From Candidatus Abyssobacteria bacterium SURF_17 (GTDB taxonomy: Bacteria > Abyssobacteria > SURF-5), in NCBI GenBank assembly GCA_003598055.1, contig QZKI01000070.1, positions 1 to 33,175 on the forward strand: DNA of 33,175 nucleotides, read 5' to 3'. The translations under genes were made by a program, and so were the position numbers. Positions 23,944-31,392 of the stretch are shown here, in pieces. How positions within the stretch are numbered: the first letter of the stretch is position 1; each line of letters begins with the position of its first letter. The notes under the pieces were generated by a model. The model did not search any database and was not told the origin of the DNA. It saw nothing but the letters and a program-made list of their open reading frames with translations.

Positions 23944-24978
23944 TTAGTGCGCATGGCCGTCGCCAAACGACCCTTTTTGCATTTCAGCTTTAATGGTGAA
24001 TCCGCCGAAGGCGGCATATGCTTGCCCAGCCTCAAGGCCGCTCACTATCTCGGCATTGGCATGGTTGGTGCGCCCGATGGTGACGGGTTGAGACCGGAAT
24101 CCATCGGGAGTCTGCACAAACACTACTTCGGCATCTTCCATATGGAATATCGCCGATTTTGGTACAACGACAGCTGCGGAGTAAAAGTCGGTAGCAATCC
24201 GGCCCTCAATCAGAAGTCCGGGACGCCACTTGCCGGTCGGATTAGCCAGCACTACGCGGGCGATCGAAGTCCGTGTATGTTCATCGACTACTGGAGAAAC
24301 GTACGAGATTAGACCGTTTACATGATTAATGCCGTGGTCAGCCGTTATAGCTGCGGTTTGACCGGTCTGCACTTCTGCCAAGTGCATCTGATAGATACTG
24401 AGATTGACCCAGACCGTGTCCAGATCAGCAATAATAAACGCGGGGCGGTCGCCCTGATGAACTTCACCGACATTGATTTCCTTGTCGATTACGGTACCGT
24501 CCATGAGCGCAGTTACATTGTATGGAGTCAGCCCTTCGTTGCTCTCAACAACAGCCAGGACATCGCCCGTACGCACTCTATCACCGATGCGTTTGAAGAC
24601 CTGTTTCACAACTCCCGTGAAGCGAGGAAAGATATGGGCAATACGATCACCGTTGACAGCGATCTCACCGGGAACGACAATCTCGCTGCGAATCCGACCC
24701 GGCCCGGCCGTATCCAGAACGACACCGAACTCCGCAATTTCTGCCTCAGTCAGAACCACGAGATCTGATTCGCCTTCGTCATGTCCGGCGTACTCATCAT
24801 GAGCCTCTTCATTGCCGTGTTCATCGTGATCCTCGTGGTCATCGTGTTGATCGACCGATTGCGCCGGCGAAGTTGCAACGGCAGGTTTATCGTGGTCATG
24901 GTCATCCTGTGCCTGAGCATTTAGGGCGATGCCGGGCAGAATCAATAATCCAATTAAGAAAGAGAATCTATACTTCAT
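23944..24978 (-). CDS. RND periplasmic adaptor with His-rich N-terminus (CusB/CzcB type)
   Basis: A 344-residue membrane-fusion protein. After a signal peptide (MKYRFSFLIGLLILPGIALN, then AQAQ) comes a segment of about 45 residues very rich in His and Asp (DDHDHDKP, HDDHEDHDEHG), probably metal-binding, then the barrel-sandwich and alpha-hairpin domains (GEIAVNGDRIAHIFPRFTGV, VGEVHQGDRPAFIIADLDTV) and membrane-proximal strands. It ends GDGHAH. ATG 24978 starts the signal peptide; an upstream GTG at 24987 would overlap the stop of the TolC gene. It links the RND pump to the outer-membrane channel and may hand metal to the pump. Confidence 0.9.
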   Translation of the reverse strand: MKYRFSFLIGLLILPGIALNAQAQDDHDHDKPAVATSPAQSVDQHDDHEDHDEHGNEEAHDEYAGHDEGESDLVVLTEAEIAEFGVVLDTAGPGRIRSEIVVPGEIAVNGDRIAHIFPRFTGVVKQVFKRIGDRVRTGDVLAVVESNEGLTPYNVTALMDGTVIDKEINVGEVHQGDRPAFIIADLDTVWVNLSIYQMHLAEVQTGQTAAITADHGINHVNGLISYVSPVVDEHTRTSIARVVLANPTGKWRPGLLIEGRIATDFYSAAVVVPKSAIFHMEDAEVVFVQTPDGFRSQPVTIGRTNHANAEIVSGLEAGQAYAAFGGFTIKAEMQKGSFGDGHAH

Positions 24979-24986
24979 GGCTATCA

Positions 24987-26291
24987 CTACTCCTTGTCAA
25001 TACGAATTGGTATTCCCGTCACACGCTCAATTGCTATAACCTGATCGTGAATTTGAAGCAGCATATCGTTGTGTTCGAAGCGAAGCTCATTCAGCGATCG
25101 CTCGGCTTCAAGCAGTTGCGTGTAGGGTACGCGGCCGGCTTTGTAGGCGTCCTGCAGCATTGAATAAGCATTCTCCGCTGTTGGCAACAGAAGCGAGTCG
25201 AGGCGGTCATGACGCTGCACCAGTTGCCTTAGTCGGAGAACCTGAGACCGCAAATCTGCCCTGGTTTCCACTCGGGTTTGCTTTGTAGTCAGTTCAAGTG
25301 CGCGTATCTCCGATGCAAGCAGCTTCCGCGTACCTTGATTGCGGTTGAACAGTGGGATCGGCAGTGATACACCAAAAAGAAGGGAGTTAGAATTCGTCCC
25401 CTCCAGGTGTTTGAAACCACCACTTAAGCTAATAGGCGGGCGCGCTTCGGCAGCCGCCAGTGAAGCCTCGGCTCGTAAAATCGCGGTTTCCTGATGCAGT
25501 TGCAGAAGAGATCGAACAGAATCTGAAACAAATTCGAGTGAAGCAACGCTGTTCAATGCATTCTGAAAATCCGGCTCAATATTAGCGGAAACGGCCACGC
25601 TGACGGACGAGTCACCCCAGAGGGCGGTCAGAACTGCGGAGGTAGAAGAAACTTCCTGTTGCGCTTGCTCCAAGGCCACTTGAGCACGCTGGTATTCCAG
25701 GTCTGCCAGAAGAAGTTCGGACTGAAGCGCGGCTCCATTTTCAATTCTGAATTTTGTGTTATCTACAATTTCCCCGGCAAGCTCCACCGACCGGCTGGCC
25801 AGTTCCAGTTGTTGCTGGGCGTGGAAAAGGGCATAAAAACGTGCCTTTGTTTCGAGATAGAGATCGAAGGCGGCCAATCGTGCCTGCAGGTGGACATTGT
25901 CAATCTGAGATCGTGCCAGGTTCTTTCGGGCTTTACGTTGGCCGAATAACTCAAACTCCTGGGACAACGAAATGGATAATTCTGACTCATTGAAACCGGG
26001 AGCATCCCATCCGATTTCTTCAGCCTCCAGCCCAAGTTCCGGGTTCGACCACAGCCCGACCTGCTTGAGCATACCTCGCGCGGCTTCTCGTCGATATTCT
26101 AGGGCCTGGAGGGTGAGGTTTTGCAGCGCAACGAGCCTCATAACCTCTGCAAGGCTATAAACGGAATCAGCCTCCGGACGTGTTCCTACTGCTGACGTGT
26201 CAAAGGGTATCTGCCAGCGCTCCGCTGCGCCGACGCTGCCTGATATAATGAATATGCTGACTATGAAAAGTCGGTACACGTTTCCTTTCAT
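24987..26291 (-). CDS. TolC-family outer-membrane efflux protein (CusC/CzcC type)
   Basis: A 434-residue outer-membrane channel subunit with a signal peptide (MKGNVYRLFIVSIFIISGSV, then GAA; no lipobox Cys) followed by two repeated OEP halves of long helices: first half EVMRLVALQNLTLQALEYRR through the ESELSISLSQEFELFGQRKA strand, second half SVRSLLQLHQETAILRAEAS through LLFGVSLPIPLFNRNQGTRK. It lies directly before the adaptor gene, with GGAG upstream of the ATG. A TACTTGG half-site (26360-26366), like the arms of the dyads near arsR, sits about 70 bases upstream. Confidence 0.9.
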   Translation of the reverse strand: MKGNVYRLFIVSIFIISGSVGAAERWQIPFDTSAVGTRPEADSVYSLAEVMRLVALQNLTLQALEYRREAARGMLKQVGLWSNPELGLEAEEIGWDAPGFNESELSISLSQEFELFGQRKARKNLARSQIDNVHLQARLAAFDLYLETKARFYALFHAQQQLELASRSVELAGEIVDNTKFRIENGAALQSELLLADLEYQRAQVALEQAQQEVSSTSAVLTALWGDSSVSVAVSANIEPDFQNALNSVASLEFVSDSVRSLLQLHQETAILRAEASLAAAEARPPISLSGGFKHLEGTNSNSLLFGVSLPIPLFNRNQGTRKLLASEIRALELTTKQTRVETRADLRSQVLRLRQLVQRHDRLDSLLLPTAENAYSMLQDAYKAGRVPYTQLLEAERSLNELRFEHNDMLLQIHDQVIAIERVTGIPIRIDKE

Positions 26292-26384
26292 CTATAATTC
26301 TCCAAAAAGGGTGAAATCAGATACCAGCATGCAACTCACCTGAGAAGCACGTGATTGTCTACTTGGAAAACTGGAAAGAAAGGA

Positions 26385-26819
26385 TCAACAGCGAATAACT
26401 GTCGATAAGAGATATCCGCTGAAGGATGCAGATACTAAGCCGTGTAACCCAGCCAAGACAGCGGTCGATGTTACGGCAGGGAGGTTTTGAGTGCCTGATA
26501 CAGCGCTTAAGGTCTTCAAGGATGAGAATTGGAACTGCAATCCGGAACCAAGTGCACTGCTTTTCTCCCGTAAGATCTGCAGGGCGATGGCGACATCAGT
26601 ACAGTCGAAGCATTCTTCGTGACCGTCATGCTCCAAACCGCAACCGCTCGCATCGCAATCACGTTCAGCGCTCGCACAGCATGGTTGACAGACGGATTCT
26701 ACTTCGACATGATCATCAGCGCCGATACACAGGACACTCCCGTTGCTACCCACTCCGACCCCTGCTATCAGGAGGACGCACAGTATGGACGAAAGAGATA
26801 TTCTTAGCTGTTGTTTCAT
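26385..26819 (-). CDS. Cys/His-rich secreted protein of the metal-efflux operon
   Basis: A 144-residue protein with a signal-peptide-like start (MKQQLRISLSSILCVLLIAG) and then an unusually Cys-rich stretch at about 30-73: VLCIGADDHVEVESVC, QPCC, DCDASGCGLEHDGHEE, CFDC. The LCIGxDxHVxxE opening followed by CC recurs in short proteins at the head of RND metal-efflux operons (from memory, no named family). The C-terminal half is Ser/Leu-rich with no clear domain. It is first in the minus-strand operon, 93 bases before the TolC gene, and diverges from arsR. A periplasmic metal-binding role is inference. Confidence 0.65.
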   Translation of the reverse strand: MKQQLRISLSSILCVLLIAGVGVGSNGSVLCIGADDHVEVESVCQPCCASAERDCDASGCGLEHDGHEECFDCTDVAIALQILREKSSALGSGLQFQFSSLKTLSAVSGTQNLPAVTSTAVLAGLHGLVSASFSGYLLSTVIRC

Positions 26820-27120
26820 TGGGTCCCACTATATATTCGACCGACGTGGTGGTCACTATCTTCTGTATTAAAGCTATAACGTGGTAAAATGTTCCTTTGA
26901 TTGCCCTGCGCCAGTCGGTGATTCTGGTCCGACCAGCAACCATATGTTATTCTATTGTCTTCCAACGTGTTCCACTTGCCGTCGAATATCCAGTTTTGAC
27001 CACAAAGCTGAATCTCACAAAAGTTTGGGGAGAGTGAGGTCGGGGTCGCTTTTTATGACTCATTGTTCAGCATACAATTATCACAAACTCTGACACCAGT
27101 ATCACTTTTAGAAATTCCTC

Positions 27121-27148
27121 TTGACAAGCCTCATTACTTGGTTATTTT
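27121..27148 (+). promoter_or_regulatory. arsR promoter
   Basis: A consensus -35 TTGACA (27121-27126), a 16-base spacer and a -10-like TATTTT (27143-27148) lie 38 bases before ATG 27186. The dyad TACTTGG-N8-CCAA (27135-27153) spans the -10, where a bound repressor would block polymerase. Confidence 0.65.
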
Positions 27149-27153
27149 GCCAA
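27135..27153. promoter_or_regulatory. Candidate ArsR operator, site 1
   Basis: TACTTGG (27135-27141), eight bases, CCAA (27150-27153). The same arms and spacing recur as a perfect dyad at 27525-27546. Placement over the -10 element of arsR fits autoregulation by a metal-released repressor. Confidence 0.5.
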
Positions 27154-27185
27154 CAAGCAAAGCCGATAATCGTATAAGGAAAAGT

Positions 27186-27509
27186 ATGGACGTAAAAACG
27201 AAACAGAGATACGAGGCCCGGGCGAGAGTGATTAAGGCCATGGCTCACCCGTCGAGGCTGTTCATGGTGGATGAACTGTCGCGGGGGGAACGCTGTGTCT
27301 GTGAGCTTCGGGACATGATCGGTGCCGACATTTCCACCATCTCCAAGCACCTTTCGGTACTGAAAGATGCCGGAATTGTCGAAGACGAGAAGCGGGGTTT
27401 GCAGGTGTTCTATCATCTCCGAGTGCCCTGCATTTTGAATTTCTTTGGCTGCGTTGAGGATGTTCTGGTCGCCAATGCTCGACGGATGTCGGCCACGATT
27501 CGGAAGTGA
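27186..27509 (+). CDS. ArsR/SmtB-family metal(loid)-responsive repressor
   Basis: A 107-residue winged-helix repressor. RVIKAMAHPSRLFMVDEL is the usual ArsR opening, followed by a sensor motif ERCVCELRD (Cys37, Cys39; compare ELCVCDL of E. coli ArsR), recognition helix ISTISKHLSVLKDAGIV and wing EDEKRGLQVFYHL. Two more cysteines (82 and 89) follow the wing and could complete a thiol site. ATG 27186 has AAGGA five bases upstream; the longer open frame from 27063 covers the promoter and is not used. It is divergent from the efflux operon and first gene of the rightward operon. Thiol ligands suggest As(III)/Sb(III) or a soft metal such as Cu, Cd or Hg; which one cannot be read. Confidence 0.92.
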   Translation: MDVKTKQRYEARARVIKAMAHPSRLFMVDELSRGERCVCELRDMIGADISTISKHLSVLKDAGIVEDEKRGLQVFYHLRVPCILNFFGCVEDVLVANARRMSATIRK

Positions 27510-27524
27510 TTTTTTTTGAGCTTG

Positions 27525-27546
27525 TACTTGGCGCAAAAGCCAAGTA
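27525..27546. promoter_or_regulatory. Candidate ArsR operator, site 2 (perfect dyad/hairpin)
   Basis: TACTTGGC (27525-27532), six-base loop GCAAAA, GCCAAGTA (27539-27546). It is a perfect 8-bp inverted repeat between the arsR stop and the permease start, sharing arms and spacing with site 1. It could also act as an mRNA hairpin; no T-run follows, so it is not an intrinsic terminator. Confidence 0.5.
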
Positions 27547-27584
27547 GCGAATTGGGAAATTTCTGTTTGTAAGGATAAAGCAAC

Positions 27585-28886
27585 ATGGAATGGACAAAAG
27601 AGTGGAAATCTCTTACGGTGATTGTTGCCGCATTTCTGGTCAGTTTCTACCTCCCAGTCGGAAAGCCCCGTTTTGATAACGCTGTCATGGAATCGCTGCA
27701 GCTGGTCAAATGGTATGCCCAGGAGCACGTACTACTGTGTCTCATTCCGGCGTTCTTTGTAGCTGGTGCCATCGGCGTATTTGTCAGCCAGGCCTCAGTC
27801 ATGCGATACCTCGGAGCCAAGGCCAACAAAGTGCTTGCCTATGGAGTAGCATCGGTCTCAGGAACAATTCTCGCTGTATGTTCCTGCACCGTATTGCCGC
27901 TGTTTGCCGGCATATATAGGATGGGTGCCGGTCTGGGGCCGGCCACGGCGTTTCTGTATTCGGGTCCGGCAATTAACGTATTGGCTATATTCCTGACTGC
28001 CCGCATCCTGGGTCTGGAAATGGGTATGGCCAGAGCAGTAGGAGCCGTAGTTTTCAGCGTTATCGTTGGGCTTCTTATGCACCTGATATATAGAAAAGAG
28101 GAAACGGCCAGAGTTGAAGCTCAAATGGCCGAGCCTGACCCTCCAGCTACCCGTCCACTATGGCAGACCGTCCTCTATTTTGCCTCGATGATCGCTGTTC
28201 TCGTGTTTGCCAACTGGGGGAAATCAGCCGAGCCGGTCGGCGTCTGGAATACCGTCTACGAAATCAAGTGGTACCTGACGGGTCTATCCGCATTGGCGCT
28301 GGGACTAATGTTGATCGCATGGTTTAGCGTTGCGTGGTGGAAAATTGCGGCAACGGCAATTCCGGTGGCAATTTTGAGTCTGCTGTTTCGCGAGTATCCG
28401 CTCATTCCTTTTGCGGCCGGCTTTGTCGGGCTCTCCATTATTACCAGCACCGATGATGGGGAGATGGGCAGTTGGTTTGAGCAGACCTGGGGTTTTGCCA
28501 AACAGATTTTGCCACTCTTGCTCTTTGGCGTCCTAATCGCGGGACTTCTCCTGGGCCGACCGGGACAGGAAGGGATCATTCCCTCCGAGTGGATAAGCCG
28601 TTCAGTAGGTGGCAACTCGCTTTGGGCGAACTTATTCGCCTCTGTAGCCGGAGCCTTTATGTATTTTGCAACACTAACGGAGATTCCGATTCTGCAAGGA
28701 CTCTTGGGCAGTGGCATGGGAAAAGGGCCGGCTCTTGCCTTATTGCTGGCCGGGCCGGCGCTGTCATTACCGAGTATGTTAGTGCTGCGAAGCATCATGG
28801 GCCTTAGAAAAACGGTTGTTTTTGTAACTATCACCGTGGTCATGGCGACAATAACAGGAATGATCTACGGGGCGGTGTGGGGATGA
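27585..28886 (+). CDS. ArsP/DUF318-family membrane permease
   Basis: A 433-residue polytopic membrane protein with about ten hydrophobic segments. The signature AVCSCTVLPLFAGIYRMGAG (Cys99, Cys101) followed by LGPATAFLYSGPAINVLAIF is diagnostic of the DUF318/ArsP permease superfamily, whose members export organoarsenicals or, in the SO_0444-like branch, are linked to Cu/Zn efflux. The second half repeats the fold (MYFATLTEIPILQGLLGSGM, then GKGPALALLLAGPALSLPSM). The two cysteines could carry the thiophilic substrate. It sits 75 bases after arsR. Its TGA overlaps the ATG of the following outer-membrane lipoprotein gene (ATGA). Confidence 0.88.
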   Translation: MEWTKEWKSLTVIVAAFLVSFYLPVGKPRFDNAVMESLQLVKWYAQEHVLLCLIPAFFVAGAIGVFVSQASVMRYLGAKANKVLAYGVASVSGTILAVCSCTVLPLFAGIYRMGAGLGPATAFLYSGPAINVLAIFLTARILGLEMGMARAVGAVVFSVIVGLLMHLIYRKEETARVEAQMAEPDPPATRPLWQTVLYFASMIAVLVFANWGKSAEPVGVWNTVYEIKWYLTGLSALALGLMLIAWFSVAWWKIAATAIPVAILSLLFREYPLIPFAAGFVGLSIITSTDDGEMGSWFEQTWGFAKQILPLLLFGVLIAGLLLGRPGQEGIIPSEWISRSVGGNSLWANLFASVAGAFMYFATLTEIPILQGLLGSGMGKGPALALLLAGPALSLPSMLVLRSIMGLRKTVVFVTITVVMATITGMIYGAVWG

Positions 28887-30301
28887 AGAGATTGCGAACT
28901 CCAGTAGCACTCATGGCAGTTGCAGTAGTGGTGATTGCAGGCGGCTGTGCCGTGATTCACCCGACCGATCCGTATCGTCAATTGAAGCCACCAAAGAGTA
29001 TTGAGCGGCAGACAACGGTACCTACCCGTGAAAGCGCCCTGCCCCACGACTCGCTTAGCCTGGAACGGGCTATCGAAGTCGCCTTGGCGAACAATCCTGG
29101 AATCACCGCGGCGGCCTGGGAGATCGAGCGAGCGGCGGCCCAACAGAACATAGCGGTGGGGGAACTCCTGCCTCGTCTGTACGGCACGGGCAGCTATGTG
29201 CGCAATCTGGACCCTCAGCGTTTGGTGGCAGTGCGTAATTTGTCCGACCCTGCGGTTTTCAGCCGGGACATTGCATCTGCGGACGTTGTCTTACAGATGC
29301 CACTGTTCAGCAGCGGACGTCTTATCAATGGAGTCCGTGCTGCATCGTTGCTTGAGCTGTCGGCGAAGCACCGCTTTGCTCGTAGCAAAGAAGAATTGGT
29401 ATATAATGTCACCAGCGTCTTTTACTCCATTCTGGCTCAGCGGCGCGTGGTCGAGTCCGTGGAGTTTTCCCAACAGACGCTTCAGGAACACCTCAAGCGT
29501 GTCATCACCCTGGTCGAGTCTCAGAAAGCGGCATTGGTTGATCGACTTCGCACGGAAGTGCGTCTGGCGGATGTGACCCAGCGCCTCGTCCAGGAGACAA
29601 ACTCCTTAGACATCCAGCACCGCCTGTTGGCCAATATGCTTGGACTGGAAAATGATACGGCATTGCCGGCTATTCAGGGCGAACTTGCGCCGATTGTGAA
29701 GACTCAAGAGCTGGATACGGACACGATTTTCACCGTGTCACGACTTGACCGAGACGACTACCTGGCGGCAAAAGCCGGATTGGAAGCTCAGGCCCGGACC
29801 GTCGATGCCGCTCGGGCGGCGCATTGGCCTACGTTCTCATTGCAGGGATCATATGGCTACCGCTGGGCGGTTGAAGATGAAGTACGCGTGTCCGGTGCTT
29901 CAACTTCGGAAGACATCGGGCGCATCGGAATCGTCTTCGACCTTCCCTTTTTAGAAGGTGGACGTGTTCGAGCCAAAGTCAGCGTGGAACGAGCCCGCAT
30001 GGCCGAACAGCAGGCCCGGCTCCGACAACTTGAATTGCAGATGCAGCTTGAGGTCGAAACGGCGCTCTTGAATCGACAGGCAGCATCCAATCGACTCGAA
30101 GCTACCGGAAAAGCCGTAGATCAGGCAACCGAAAGTCTGCGGATCGAACGTGAGAAATACGAACTTGGCCGAGGTGCCATTGTCGACGTTCTGGACGCCC
30201 AATCGGCGCTTCTGGATGCCCAGACAAATCATTATCGCGCCCTGGCTGACCTGCACATTTCCCAGGCGCAGCTCAAATTAGCGACAGGATCGGATCAATG
30301 A
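28883..30301 (+). CDS. TolC-family outer-membrane lipoprotein
   Basis: A 472-residue outer-membrane factor of the OprM/NodT kind. The signal peptide ends VIAGGCAV, with Cys22 as the likely lipidation site. The mature protein has the two OEP repeats of long amphipathic helices (ERAIEVALANNPGITAAAWE, LLELSAKHRFARSKEELVYN; second half KAGLEAQARTVDAARAAHWP, QARLRQLELQMQLEVETALL), each leading into a barrel strand such as PTFSLQGSYGYRW. ATG 28883 overlaps the permease stop, and its TGA overlaps the adaptor ATG. It completes a tripartite pump with the next two genes. Confidence 0.9.
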   Translation: MKRLRTPVALMAVAVVVIAGGCAVIHPTDPYRQLKPPKSIERQTTVPTRESALPHDSLSLERAIEVALANNPGITAAAWEIERAAAQQNIAVGELLPRLYGTGSYVRNLDPQRLVAVRNLSDPAVFSRDIASADVVLQMPLFSSGRLINGVRAASLLELSAKHRFARSKEELVYNVTSVFYSILAQRRVVESVEFSQQTLQEHLKRVITLVESQKAALVDRLRTEVRLADVTQRLVQETNSLDIQHRLLANMLGLENDTALPAIQGELAPIVKTQELDTDTIFTVSRLDRDDYLAAKAGLEAQARTVDAARAAHWPTFSLQGSYGYRWAVEDEVRVSGASTSEDIGRIGIVFDLPFLEGGRVRAKVSVERARMAEQQARLRQLELQMQLEVETALLNRQAASNRLEATGKAVDQATESLRIEREKYELGRGAIVDVLDAQSALLDAQTNHYRALADLHISQAQLKLATGSDQ

Positions 30302-31392
30302 AGAATAAGAAAATTGCAGTGATCGCCGTCGCGGCGTTAGTCATAGTCATCGTCATTATAGTACGTTCTATCTTTTTGGGTGGGGACGCGTCGCAGGATG
30401 CTTCGTCACAAAAGAGCGCAGTACAGGTCAGAGTATCTCCGGCGACAGTGGAGTCTATCTCGGAAATGCTTGAACTGACCGGTTCGGTGGTACCGCAGAG
30501 AATTGCTCGGCTGGCCTCGCCTGCCGAGGGACCGGTCACGAATCTTAAGGTTCGCGAAGGGGATCGCGTAAAGGCTGGCGACATCCTGTTGTCTATCGGA
30601 CGTCGCGAAGGAATCGAAGCGCAAATAACCTCCTACCAGGAAAGTGTCAAGAAAGAAGAAGAAAATCTCAATAGAACGAAGCAGTTGGTAGAAAGTCAGG
30701 CTTTGCCCGGTGAAGAGCTCGATCGCGCCAAGGCTGCATATGAAAACGCCAGAGCGCAATTGATCAATGCCATGGAGGCGGTACAGGACTATTCGGTCAT
30801 AGCGCCATGGAGTGGAATCGTCTCGAAGGTCAACGTCCGCGACGGTGACTATGTCGTGCCGCGCGCCCCTTTGGTCGAGGTGTATGACCCGGCTAATCTC
30901 ATTATCGAAGCCGCGGTTCCCGAGAGGTACTCCGCGCAATTGCGCAACGGATTGAACTTGACAGTTCGCCTCGACGCCTTTCCCGACTCTACTTTCAAGG
31001 CAACAATTAAGAGAATCTATCCCTTTCTGGAAGATCGGATGCGCACGCGCACAATCGAAGCGGAGATTGACGCCAGGATTGCTATCCTTCCCGGAATGTT
31101 TGCCCGATTGCAGATGCCCCTTAATACGATCGATAACGCGGTGGTTGTACCCAGCCAGGCTGTTCTGGTGCAGCAATCCGGCGGACGAGTCGTTTTCGTT
31201 GTCGATGCTGACACGGTATCTCAACGCACGGTCGAAGTGGGTATAGAGCAGGATAATCGCGTACAGGTGGTTTCGGGAATAGCTTCCGGCGAGACTATTG
31301 TGGTGGCCGGAAACGAGAAGTTGAAGCCGGGGGCGCCGGTTCGCGTGATTCAGCCCGCTTCCAAGCCGAAAGATACGGGAGGCGGTCGGTAA
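30298..31392 (+). CDS. RND periplasmic adaptor subunit (second system)
   Basis: A 364-residue membrane-fusion protein: N-terminal signal anchor (about 4-25), lipoyl-like half GPVTNLKVREGDRVKAGDIL, alpha-helical hairpin (about 105-160), second lipoyl half APWSGIVSKVNVRDGDYVVP, beta-barrel (LTVRLDAFPDSTFKATIKRI) and membrane-proximal domain ending VAGNEKLKPGAPVRVIQP. There is no metal-binding His-rich segment, unlike the adaptor at 24978. Its ATG overlaps the lipoprotein stop by ATGA, and its TAA shares a base with the ATG of the RND gene (TAATG), so the set is translationally coupled. Confidence 0.92.
   Translation: MKNKKIAVIAVAALVIVIVIIVRSIFLGGDASQDASSQKSAVQVRVSPATVESISEMLELTGSVVPQRIARLASPAEGPVTNLKVREGDRVKAGDILLSIGRREGIEAQITSYQESVKKEEENLNRTKQLVESQALPGEELDRAKAAYENARAQLINAMEAVQDYSVIAPWSGIVSKVNVRDGDYVVPRAPLVEVYDPANLIIEAAVPERYSAQLRNGLNLTVRLDAFPDSTFKATIKRIYPFLEDRMRTRTIEAEIDARIAILPGMFARLQMPLNTIDNAVVVPSQAVLVQQSGGRVVFVVDADTVSQRTVEVGIEQDNRVQVVSGIASGETIVVAGNEKLKPGAPVRVIQPASKPKDTGGGR

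Larger units (their letters stand above)
26820..27185. promoter_or_regulatory. Divergent control region of the metal operons
   Basis: This AT-rich spacer separates the minus-strand efflux operon from arsR. It has no supported gene. The arsR promoter and an overlapping dyad are listed separately. For the leftward operon I see only candidate boxes (TATAGT near 26830 read leftward) with no convincing -35, so that start is unresolved. Confidence 0.5.

Noticed and set aside
30406-31224. 272-codon minus-strand frame
   Set aside because: It is antisense to the second RND adaptor gene and has no recognisable motif.
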